Assembly: GCA_003385605.1 (NCBI GenBank)
Contig: QQUU01000124.1
Span: forward strand, 1-64,000
Source: Bacteroidota bacterium
Lineage (GTDB): Bacteria > Bacteroidota > Bacteroidia > Flavobacteriales > Schleiferiaceae
Length of the DNA: 64,000 nt
Reading direction: 5' to 3'
Shown here piece after piece: positions 53,712 to 61,139 of the stretch; positions within the stretch are counted from its first letter, which is position 1; each line of letters starts with the position of its first letter. The notes beneath the pieces are model-generated. The model did not search any database. It worked only from the letters and a program-made list of their open reading frames with translations, and was not told where the DNA came from. The position numbers and the translations under genes are program-made.

Positions 53712-56313
53712 ATTTTGATATTTTGAAAGTGAAGGTTGTTCTTCCTTCGGGTGTGTTACTAGTTAAGTTCAGCGCACCTTTATGCGCTTTGATGATGTTA
53801 TCGCTAATGGCCAATCCCAAACCTGTTCCAACGCGTTTTTTCACCGTTTGGTCGTCGCTTTGATAAAACTTTTTGAATAGATGTGGTACGGCTTCTAAGG
53901 GTACACCTGGCCCATCATCAATGATATGTACATGCCAATCTTGAGCATCTTCTTTAAAGCAAACTTCAACAGTCTTTTCTGCATACTTAAAAGCATTGCT
54001 CAAAAGATTGATGATTACTTGGGTAATGCGTTTTTCATCTGCGAGAGTCCAAACCTCTTCAGGTCCATCTATGGCGATAGAAATTCCTTCCCGCTCCGCT
54101 ACGATGAGTTGGGTTTCAAGAATAGTTGCCAATGTTTTACGTAAATCAACTTTACTCAAGCTGAGTTGCTGATTGCCACTTTCAAATTTTTCAATATCTA
54201 GAACGTTGGAAATAAGCGAGGTAAGTCGAACGCATTCTCCAATAGTCGCGTCTAGAAATTGATCGCGTATCTCCTTAGGCATTTCCTCTTCATCACGCAA
54301 CAACTCAATCTGTGCGCGAATGGCGGTTAAAGGACTGCGCAGTTCGTGTGTTACAGTGTACAAGAAATCATCCTTGAGCTTACCCATCGAATGCAACTGA
54401 TCATTTGCTTGAGTTAATTCTCCAGTCAGTTTGGCAAGTCGGTCCGATTTTTCCTTAAGTGCTGTATTGAGCTTTTTCGTTTCCCTAGTCTCTTGTAGGA
54501 TGTCTTGAATGTCAAAAAGATCAATAGTCTCGCTTTCGAATTCTTTATTTAATGCAATCCTCGCCGTTGCCGGTCCCATCATTTGTGTGAGTAGTCGTTC
54601 TGCATAACTAATGAGATGAGCAGGTACGGTGTCAAAGGGCTTTGGGTTGATGCGATTGATAGTATACCTTCTAAAGAGAGTTTCACTGACCAATTCTTCA
54701 GGCAGGTAACGGAACAGCAGCTTTTCGAGCCTCTCAAAAGTGATTTTTCCGCTTGTACTGTTGGAGTTTTCATAAAGCCCAGGTTCGATACTCAGAATGT
54801 TGTAGAAGATTTCTGCTTGGTTTCGCTCCAATTTGCTTGGCGTGTCCATCAAACTAACTGCACTCATTACGAGCCCATTCAATCCTAAGGAAATGAACGT
54901 AATGTTGGCAAGAGGAGACCATTGTTCGAATACATTAAAGAGCAGAATTTCATCAGATCTACTGCCCAGCCATTGAGGAACACCAAATGCAGTAAGCCAT
55001 AGTATAAAACCTAAACTTAGGCCGGCCATGACGCCTTTCGAGGTGGCATTACGCCAATATAGTGCCGCGAGAAAACCAGGGGCTAGCTGGGCTATTCCTA
55101 TGAAGGAAATCATGCCTATGCTCACCAAACTTTCTTTCTGAACGATGATGGCGTGGTACGAGAATGCCAAAGCAAAGACAATAAAGAGACCTATTCTTTG
55201 GGCGACGATAGGGGTAATGGTTTCGCGCGAGCTGTCCTTGCGATTTAAGAACAGTGGCATAATGATACTATTACTTATCATCGAAGAAAGTGCTGATGAG
55301 CTTACGATGATCATGGATGTGGCTGCCGCAAATCCACCTATAAATACAAAGCCTGCCAAAACAGGAGAAGTGTTCAAAGCAAGGTCAAGGAAGAAGTAAT
55401 CAGGATTTGTTCCTTGAGGCAGTTGCAAATGGCCACCAAGGGCAATAGGCACGACCCACCAATTCATCAGAAGTAAGAATAGCGGTATGAGCCATACGGC
55501 TGTTTTGAGATCCTTCTCTTTCTTGTTTGATACTACGGCCATCTGAAACTGTCGAGGCAGGAGGAAAAAAGCAAAGCCGCTAATGAGAAGCATGAGCATC
55601 CAGTCAGAACTGCTTTGAATACTGAGGAGCTGACTTAGTCCTACAGAAGTACCTTCTTGGTAGATGCTTGATGGTCCTTTAAATGACGTGTATACAATTA
55701 CACCGCCGCAGATAAATGCCGTAAGAACTTTAATGGTACTCTCAAATGCGATTGTAGCCACTAGGCCATTTCGTTGCTTCGGATCGAATGCGAAGCGTAT
55801 ACCATAGAACATCGCGAAAATGAAAAGCAAAATTGTTGACGCGAGGTCAATATCTATCGGTGCTGAATTTGAATCGTTCAACAGGACATTGGCACTGGAG
55901 CTGATGGCTTTAATTTGAAGTGCTAGGTATGGGGTGATGGCCATAACTACTAATACGGTAGTCAAAACTGCCAAGAACCAACTTTTACCGTAGCGTGCCG
56001 TGATGAAGTCTGATAAAGAATTTAGATGCTGCGCTTTTGAAATACGAATGATCTTACGCATCACCGTCCACCAAATAGGTAGGAAGAGTATCGGGCCAAG
56101 ATAAATTGCAAGAAAGTCCAAGCCATGTGTGGCTGCTCTACCGATTGAACCGTAGAACGTCCAAGCCGTTGCGTACACGCATATTCCGAGTGCATAGAAA
56201 ACCGCACTGTACTTTTCCAGGAAAGCTTTACCGGCATTTTTTCCCCATTGTGCAACGAAGAAAAGAAAAGCCAAGTAAGACCCAGTAATGAATATGATCA
56301 TGTACGCACTCAT
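53698..56313 (-). CDS. Histidine kinase with N-terminal sodium/solute symporter domain (CbrA-like)
   Basis: An 871-residue fusion. Residues ~1-500 form a SSS-type transporter with about 13 helices ('LGICVYATAWTFYGSIG', 'ISFIGIAQLAPGFLAALYW'). A linker with a coiled coil (~605-645) leads to HisKA with His656 ('TVTHELRSPLTAIRAQ') and HATPase_c ('QVIINLLSNAFKY', 'DDGPGVP', 'GTGLGLAIS'). Related CbrA proteins couple substrate uptake to signalling (histidine in Pseudomonas); here acetate or another small acid is suggested by neighbours. The cognate receiver overlaps its end. Confidence 0.93.
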   Translation of the reverse strand: MSAYMIIFITGSYLAFLFFVAQWGKNAGKAFLEKYSAVFYALGICVYATAWTFYGSIGRAATHGLDFLAIYLGPILFLPIWWTVMRKIIRISKAQHLNSLSDFITARYGKSWFLAVLTTVLVVMAITPYLALQIKAISSSANVLLNDSNSAPIDIDLASTILLFIFAMFYGIRFAFDPKQRNGLVATIAFESTIKVLTAFICGGVIVYTSFKGPSSIYQEGTSVGLSQLLSIQSSSDWMLMLLISGFAFFLLPRQFQMAVVSNKKEKDLKTAVWLIPLFLLLMNWWVVPIALGGHLQLPQGTNPDYFFLDLALNTSPVLAGFVFIGGFAAATSMIIVSSSALSSMISNSIIMPLFLNRKDSSRETITPIVAQRIGLFIVFALAFSYHAIIVQKESLVSIGMISFIGIAQLAPGFLAALYWRNATSKGVMAGLSLGFILWLTAFGVPQWLGSRSDEILLFNVFEQWSPLANITFISLGLNGLVMSAVSLMDTPSKLERNQAEIFYNILSIEPGLYENSNSTSGKITFERLEKLLFRYLPEELVSETLFRRYTINRINPKPFDTVPAHLISYAERLLTQMMGPATARIALNKEFESETIDLFDIQDILQETRETKKLNTALKEKSDRLAKLTGELTQANDQLHSMGKLKDDFLYTVTHELRSPLTAIRAQIELLRDEEEMPKEIRDQFLDATIGECVRLTSLISNVLDIEKFESGNQQLSLSKVDLRKTLATILETQLIVAEREGISIAIDGPEEVWTLADEKRITQVIINLLSNAFKYAEKTVEVCFKEDAQDWHVHIIDDGPGVPLEAVPHLFKKFYQSDDQTVKKRVGTGLGLAISDNIIKAHKGALNLTSNTPEGRTTFTFKISKYGNN

Positions 56314-56505
56314 CTATCGCATTCTTCTTTTACTAATTATTACTGCAAGAATGATTACACTAATCCAACAGGTGAAAAGAAATACTAGAGACACGGGGAA
56401 GCCTTGCCACAACGATGCTCTATTGTATAGACTAAGAATGGGGTTGGAAAACACCAGTAATAGCACAATCGTGATAAAGATTCCTATGTATGTTATTCTT
56501 TCCAT
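56314..56505 (-). CDS. Small two-helix membrane protein upstream of the sensor kinase
   Basis: 63 residues: helix 1 'IGIFITIVLLLVFSNPI', a short polar 'SLYNRASLWQGFP' and helix 2 'LVFLFTCWISVIILAVII', with a basic end 'SKRRMR'. It ends directly at the kinase ATG (stop 56314-56316, start 56311-56313). It resembles the small subunits that accompany SSS transporters (such as the DUF4212 gene beside actP here), so it may be an accessory subunit of the sensor's transporter domain; that is inference. Confidence 0.75.
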   Translation of the reverse strand: MERITYIGIFITIVLLLVFSNPILSLYNRASLWQGFPVSLVFLFTCWISVIILAVIISKRRMR

Positions 56506-56531
56506 TAGGGAAGAGTTTATTAATCAATAAA

Positions 56532-56558
56532 CCTCCTGGGGCCTGCGGCCCCAGGAGG
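56532..56558 (-). terminator. Strong hairpin between actP and the sensor operon
   Basis: A 12-bp perfect GC-rich stem (56532-56543 / 56547-56558) with a TGC loop. On the minus strand a TTTATTGATTAA tract follows, so it can terminate actP transcription, though the U-tract is weak. The sensor operon starts just beyond it. Confidence 0.7.
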
Positions 56559-56582
56559 ATATATTCCTTTTGAATTCAGGTA

Positions 56583-58277
56583 TTAGTGCGCCGAAGCTTC
56601 ACCTGCGCCTGAAGGGATACGGATATTCTCAACGAGGTCTTGAACATCTTGTGGAGTTTCAGGAGTGAAACGGCTCACGACAAAGGCAACGATGAAGTTG
56701 ACAATCATACCGATAGTACCGAATCCTTCCGGAGAGATGCCCCACCACCAATCAGCTGAGGTTGAAGTTGCATCATCTCCAATCCAGTGTAGTTTGAATC
56801 GAGCGATGTAATACATCGTGATAGCAAGACCACTGATCATACCAGCAATTGCACCTTCTTTATTCATCTTTTTCGTGAAGATACCCAAGAGGATAGCCGG
56901 GAAGAATGAAGCTGCTGCTAGACCGAAGGCAAGTGCTACTACCGAGGCAACGAACCCTGGAGGGTTGATACCGAAGTAACCAGCAACTACTACTGCGATG
57001 ATTGCCGCAATACGCGCCCACATGAGCTCTTGCTTATCAGAGATGTTCGGTGCAATCTGTTTCTTCAATAAATCGTGAGATACTGAAGTTGAGATTACCA
57101 GTAGAAGACCTGCTGCGGTACTTAGTGCAGCCGCAAGACCACCCGCACCTACAAGAGCTACTACCCAGTTCGGTAGACCTGCAATCTCAGGATTCGCAAG
57201 TACCATGATATCACGGTCAACTTTGAATTCGTTTGCTTCTGCATCAGCTACGTACTGTACAAGCCCGTCGCCGTTTTTGTCTTCCCAAGAAAGTAGACCA
57301 GTTTCCTCCCAGTTATCTACCCAAGCAGGTAGTTCAGTACGAGGTTGGTTGCTTACAGTTTCGATGAGGTTTACACGAGCAAATACTGCTACTGCAGGTG
57401 CAGTTGTGTAAAGAATGGCGATGAATAGCAATGCGTAACCAGCAGATTTACGTGCACCACTCACTTTAGGAGTTGTAAAGAAACGCACAATTACGTGTGG
57501 AAGACCAGCGGTACCCACCATAAGCGCAGCAGTAATGAAGAATACATCTACAGTAGATTTGCTACCGTTGGTGTATTCAGCAAAACCAAGCTCGCGGTGC
57601 AGCCCGTCAAGTTTGTCTAGAATTGGCATGCCGTCGTAGCTACCACCAAAACCTAATTGAGGGATTGGGTTACCTGTCATCTGGATAGAGATGAAGATAG
57701 CAGGAACCATGAATGCAAAAATCAATACACAGTATTGGGCTACCTGCGTGTAGGTAATACCCTTCATACCACCTAATACAGCGTAGAAGAATACGATGGC
57801 CATACCGATGTATACACCTGTATTAATATCTACTTCAAGGAAACGAGAGAATACAACACCCACACCACGCATTTGACCGGCAACATACGTGAATGAAACG
57901 AACAGTGCACAAATAACAGCTACTGTACGTGCAGTATTTGAATAGTAACGGTCACCAATGAAGTCTGGCACGGTAAACTTCCCAAACTTACGTAGGTAAG
58001 GTGCAAGAAGAAGTGCTAGAAGCACGTATCCACCGGTCCAACCCATAAGGAACACCGAGCCGTCGTATCCCATGAACGAGATCAATCCCGCCATAGAGAT
58101 GAAAGATGCTGCAGACATCCAGTCTGCTGCTGTTGCAAGACCATTTGCAAGGGGGCTAACGCCACCACCTGCTACATAAAAGTCTTTTGTAGAACCCGCA
58201 CGAGACCAAATAGCGATCCCGATGTAAAGGGCAAATGTCAATCCTACAAGAATGTAGGTCCAAGTTAAAATACTCAT
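56583..58277 (-). CDS. actP: Cation/acetate symporter ActP-like (SSS family)
   Basis: A 564-residue Na+/solute symporter with about 13 helices. 'AIWSRAGSTKDFYVAGGGVSPLANG' (cited by position ~25-50), 'VPDFIGDRYYS', 'YTQVAQYCVLIFAFMVPAIF' and 'STAAGLLLVISTSVSHDL' are typical of the ActP/YjcG type. It brings acetate and related monocarboxylates across the inner membrane. It is co-transcribed with the DUF4212 small subunit and the porin-like gene upstream, and acs/prpE are downstream on the same strand. Confidence 0.9.
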   Translation of the reverse strand: MSILTWTYILVGLTFALYIGIAIWSRAGSTKDFYVAGGGVSPLANGLATAADWMSAASFISMAGLISFMGYDGSVFLMGWTGGYVLLALLLAPYLRKFGKFTVPDFIGDRYYSNTARTVAVICALFVSFTYVAGQMRGVGVVFSRFLEVDINTGVYIGMAIVFFYAVLGGMKGITYTQVAQYCVLIFAFMVPAIFISIQMTGNPIPQLGFGGSYDGMPILDKLDGLHRELGFAEYTNGSKSTVDVFFITAALMVGTAGLPHVIVRFFTTPKVSGARKSAGYALLFIAILYTTAPAVAVFARVNLIETVSNQPRTELPAWVDNWEETGLLSWEDKNGDGLVQYVADAEANEFKVDRDIMVLANPEIAGLPNWVVALVGAGGLAAALSTAAGLLLVISTSVSHDLLKKQIAPNISDKQELMWARIAAIIAVVVAGYFGINPPGFVASVVALAFGLAAASFFPAILLGIFTKKMNKEGAIAGMISGLAITMYYIARFKLHWIGDDATSTSADWWWGISPEGFGTIGMIVNFIVAFVVSRFTPETPQDVQDLVENIRIPSGAGEASAH

Positions 58278-58288
58278 TGTAAATAGTT

Positions 58289-58543
58289 TTATTCGTTAAC
58301 TCCGTATTCTTCGTCAAGCTTGTTCATTTGACGAACGTAGATCCAAATCAATGCTACAAACGTGTAGATAGAACCTTGCTGGGCGAACCAGAAGCCTAGT
58401 TTGAAACCACCCAATGGAATGGTATTCAACGTATCTACTAATAGGATTCCAAACACATAGGAAACCAAGAACCATATACCGAGCAAAGTCAACACCTTAG
58501 AGATGTTCTTTGACCAGTATTCTTTCATTTTGTCATTACTCAT
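58289..58543 (-). CDS. DUF4212 small subunit of the SSS symporter
   Basis: An 84-residue protein with two membrane helices ('VLTLLGIWFLVSYVFGILLV' and 'FWFAQQGSIYTFVALIWIYV'), opening with 'MKEYWSKNISKV'. The family occurs almost only directly before ActP-like symporters and is regarded as their small subunit. It is 11 bp upstream of actP in the same unit. Confidence 0.9.
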   Translation of the reverse strand: MSNDKMKEYWSKNISKVLTLLGIWFLVSYVFGILLVDTLNTIPLGGFKLGFWFAQQGSIYTFVALIWIYVRQMNKLDEEYGVNE

Positions 58544-58556
58544 GATACTGTATTTA

Positions 58557-59789
58557 TTAAAGGAAGATTACTGCTTGAGTGGTCAGCATATTGCCAGTAG
58601 TACCGTCGGTTCTACCTGTACTCTTGTATTCTACAGAGATTTTGCTGTTGTGACCATTTAAAAGGAAGTTCGCACCAATACCTACAGTATTCGCATTGCC
58701 AGCATTGTCAATGCTCTTAGCTGTAAATGTTGCATACGGTTGAACACGAACATTATCGTTGAAGTCAGGAAGTACATAACCTGCTTGTGTATACAATACG
58801 TTACCACTGAAGATGTCCTCAGAGCTACCTTTTAGTTGGTAGTTTTGACCGTAGTCGTTCATTTGGTAAGAAGCATATGCTGTTACTGCAGCACCTTCTC
58901 CACCTACTTTCTTTTCCAAGAAAGCGTCTACTGCAACGATGTTCACGTTTTGACCAACAGTCTCTCCGTTTCCATCAAGTAGTACAGATCCGTTGGCATG
59001 CGAGAAGAAACCAGCACCTATATTGAATACGTCCTTGCCGCCAAAGTAGGTACCAACGAAGTAAGGAAGTTTGTTACTTTCTTGGTCCCAGAACTGGTAG
59101 TTAAAGTAACCTGCGAATGCATTTGAAGCAGAAGCGCCTAAATCACGACGACCCGTGTATGATGCTTGTTCCGTGGTAGCTTCAAAACCTGCATTGGCAT
59201 CCAAAGAGTTCACTATAGGTGAATTCCAAGCTACGCGGTAATCAAGTTTACCAACCTTACCTTTTGCATACACACCCATATGACGAGCAAACTGGTCAGA
59301 AGTACCAATAGTAGCCCAGCTGTGACGTGCATTGTCTAAAGAAAGCATGTTCAATGTACTTTGGTTGCTCAAGCGGCTAATACCGTTCCAGTAGTGAAGA
59401 CCAGAACCTATGTATAGATTCTTGTTCACTTTGTACTCTGCCCATGCATCATGCATGAAGAGCTGAGCTGCAGAACTTTGGCCAGTTGGATCCATTTTTG
59501 CAGGATTTAAGCTGTTCAAGCCGAAGTGAGTTAAAATCAAGAATCTGTCATTGATCTGTGCGAACATCAACATTCTTGAACGACGTAGGGAAGGGGTTAC
59601 ACTGAAGTTATCAGCGCTTAGGTCGCTTTGTAACCAGGCTTGGTGCCAAGTAATCAAGCGGTAGTACTTGCTTCCGTCTTCATTCAGGCTTACCTTTAAG
59701 CCAGAACCATACGGAGCTGCGTTTTTTTGAGCGAACAATGCTGAAGTAGCAAATGTTAGCATTAAAACGACGATTAGTTTTGTTCTCAT
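58557..59789 (-). CDS. Porin-like outer-membrane protein of the acetate cluster
   Basis: A 410-residue protein. The signal peptide ends 'FATSALFAQ' (about residue 20). The rest is a beta-barrel pattern with alternating aromatic strands ('YYRLITWHQAWLQSD', 'SLRRSRMLMFAQINDRF', 'DYRVAWNSPIV'). It is likely an outer-membrane pore giving small acids access to the periplasm, inferred from the operon with DUF4212 and actP. ATG 59789 is chosen for the signal peptide; a longer frame starts at 59855. Confidence 0.8.
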   Translation of the reverse strand: MRTKLIVVLMLTFATSALFAQKNAAPYGSGLKVSLNEDGSKYYRLITWHQAWLQSDLSADNFSVTPSLRRSRMLMFAQINDRFLILTHFGLNSLNPAKMDPTGQSSAAQLFMHDAWAEYKVNKNLYIGSGLHYWNGISRLSNQSTLNMLSLDNARHSWATIGTSDQFARHMGVYAKGKVGKLDYRVAWNSPIVNSLDANAGFEATTEQASYTGRRDLGASASNAFAGYFNYQFWDQESNKLPYFVGTYFGGKDVFNIGAGFFSHANGSVLLDGNGETVGQNVNIVAVDAFLEKKVGGEGAAVTAYASYQMNDYGQNYQLKGSSEDIFSGNVLYTQAGYVLPDFNDNVRVQPYATFTAKSIDNAGNANTVGIGANFLLNGHNSKISVEYKSTGRTDGTTGNMLTTQAVIFL

Positions 59790-59898
59790 AAAACTGGGTT
59801 TTTGAATTAAACGATTTGGGTTACTTGCTACGGTCTCCCAATTCAAATGTTTCAAAAACCCTTTTTTTATGGAAATCAGCTATACATTTCCGTAAAGA

Positions 59899-59910
59899 GG
59901 TATAGATACC
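59899..59910. promoter_or_regulatory. GGTAT-AG-ATACC inverted repeat upstream of the porin gene
   Basis: Perfect 5-bp inverted arms around AG, in the 156-bp spacer between the zinc-ribbon gene and the porin gene. The same GGTAT/ATACC arms occur upstream of the zinc-ribbon gene itself (60383-60413). Confidence 0.4.
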
Positions 59911-59928
59911 CTTTTATAGCGGGGGTGG

Positions 59929-59962
59929 TTAGCATCTAAACCGCTTTAGCGTCTAAACCGCT
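59929..59962. repeat. 17-bp tandem duplication at the end of the zinc-ribbon gene
   Basis: Copies 59929-59945 and 59946-59962 match at 16 of 17 positions. The unit includes the stop codon, so the protein is the same with either copy number. Confidence 0.95.
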
Positions 59963-60371
59963 CCCATTTGATTAGCATGAATTTATCACCAATCTCAGTG
60001 ATAATCATACCTGAGCCCTTAACATTCTCTGAACACCCCATGAATTTAGCGAGCTCCTCGTGCTTGAGGATTTTGTAAGTTGGGTGATAGTTATCGTTGT
60101 GCTGAGGTCGTTTAATACCGTAGGTTTTTACCCAGTTCATTACGCTTACGTGAGAAATTCCTAATACTCTTTCGATTTCTCGGTAACTCACTCCTTCTAC
60201 ATAGAGTTGTAATGCTTTGGTAACGTAGTAATCATCGATACGCTTGCCCATCTTTTGCACGGTGAAGTAGTAGTTACAATCTTTACATTTAAAGCGTTGG
60301 CGTCCTTTAATAATGCCACTTTTGACATAGTCTTGGCTTTGACATTTAGGACAGTATAGATCCTTTGACAT
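59946..60371 (-). CDS. Zinc-ribbon/HTH protein related to IS1-type InsA, probably domesticated
   Basis: A 141-residue protein. The N-terminal zinc ribbon has four Cys ('YCPKCQSQDYVKSG' and 'FKCKDCNYYFTV'). A helix-turn-helix of resolvase/transposase type follows ('GVSYREIERVLGISHVSVMNWV'). The tail has 'SGMIITEIGDKFMLIKWERF'. It lacks a DDE catalytic domain, terminal repeats or an insB partner, so it is not a mobile element. Its position just upstream of the porin-DUF4212-actP unit suggests a DNA-binding regulator. ATG 60371 is chosen over 60410 because it gives the compact ribbon start. Confidence 0.8.
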   Translation of the reverse strand: MSKDLYCPKCQSQDYVKSGIIKGRQRFKCKDCNYYFTVQKMGKRIDDYYVTKALQLYVEGVSYREIERVLGISHVSVMNWVKTYGIKRPQHNDNYHPTYKILKHEELAKFMGCSENVKGSGMIITEIGDKFMLIKWERFRR

Positions 60372-60382
60372 GGTGTTTTGGC

Positions 60383-60413
60383 GGTATGTATAGGTTTTTT
60401 GCAAAACCATACC
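60383..60413. promoter_or_regulatory. Nested inverted repeats upstream of the zinc-ribbon gene
   Basis: Outer arms GGTATG (60383-60388) and CATACC (60408-60413) enclose an inner hairpin GGTTTT-TTGC-AAAACC (60393-60408). They lie 12-42 bp before the ATG, in the promoter region, and could be an autoregulatory site. Confidence 0.42.
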
Positions 60414-60664
60414 TAATTAGCAATATATACTTTAAGGATGGTCGCTGAGTAAATGTAGCTATTTCTAATTAACTGAAAATGAATAGGTAAAAAAATTCTC
60501 AAATCTTCGCTAGAGGTCGCTTTAATAAGGTGTTGGTGATATATTTCTATGTGCTACTCTATTAAATGTAACGGCTGCCGATGTTGAGAAAGTAAACATT
60601 AGAGCTGAGAAGAGTTGATGAGAATGAGTTGAAATTACGAGAAGTTTGTATATATCAAATCAAA
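60414..60664. other. AT-rich non-coding spacer
   Basis: About 250 bp between the zinc-ribbon and marR genes. I see no open frame of coding character, no tRNA-like fold and no long repeat. It may hold the promoter of the zinc-ribbon gene at its left side. Confidence 0.5.
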
Positions 60665-61099
60665 CTAACTGCCTTTCATTTCGACTATAACGGCGCGTAT
60701 ATCATCAACGGTTTCTAAAAATTCCTGTGTACGCTTTTCGCCAATCCTTTCCGCAATACTCTGGTTAAAATCTAAAACAACCCGTCGTGCGATGTTTCGT
60801 TTCGAAATGCCAGCATCTGTGAGTCGAATAACCACAGATCTCTTATCGTTGGGGTCTGAAACCTTATGGATGAGGCCTTGAGCTTCCATAGACTTCAATA
60901 CCCGGCTTAAGGAGGTACTCTCCATACCCATTTTAGGACCCAACGCAGTGGAGCGAATACCTTCTTTAATATCGATGTTGAGTAGAGCCATACCGACGGA
61001 TGTCGTTAGCCCCTGTGCCGATACCAGTTCGTTGTACATCTTGGATATCTGAATCCAAGTTTTGCGAATATGGAAATCAAAGGTTTTTTCGGGCTTCAT
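60665..61099 (-). CDS. MarR-family transcriptional regulator
   Basis: A 144-residue winged-helix regulator. 'TTSVGMALLNIDIKEGIRST' precedes the recognition helix ('MGMESTSLSRVLKSMEAQGL'), and the wing is 'VSDPNDKRSVVIRLTDAGI', the classic MarR D-x-R-D/N-KR. The effector is unknown. ATG 61099 is chosen. A TATATTCG box (61104-61111) lies only five bases upstream, so the message may be leaderless. A palindrome at 61120-61137 lies over the expected -33 region. Confidence 0.92.
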   Translation of the reverse strand: MKPEKTFDFHIRKTWIQISKMYNELVSAQGLTTSVGMALLNIDIKEGIRSTALGPKMGMESTSLSRVLKSMEAQGLIHKVSDPNDKRSVVIRLTDAGISKRNIARRVVLDFNQSIAERIGEKRTQEFLETVDDIRAVIVEMKGS

Positions 61100-61119
61100 A
61101 TCCCGAATATACACATTAA

Positions 61120-61137
61120 TCCTATGCACGCATAGGA
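61120..61137. promoter_or_regulatory. TCCTATGC-AC-GCATAGGA palindrome, candidate MarR operator
   Basis: Perfect 8-bp inverted arms with a 2-bp centre, 21-38 bp upstream of the marR ATG, in the narrow gap after the LPP20 gene. The size and place are typical for an autorepressing MarR dimer. Confidence 0.6.
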
Positions 61138-61139
61138 AA

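Noticed and set aside
53698-56313. Chimeric join between a symporter gene and a kinase gene
   Set aside because: The frame is continuous without repeats at the junction, and symporter-kinase fusions (CbrA type) are an established family.
59946-60371. An active IS1-type insertion sequence
   Set aside because: There is no DDE catalytic frame, no terminal inverted repeats and no target-site duplication; the 17-bp repeat contains the stop codon and is a local duplication.
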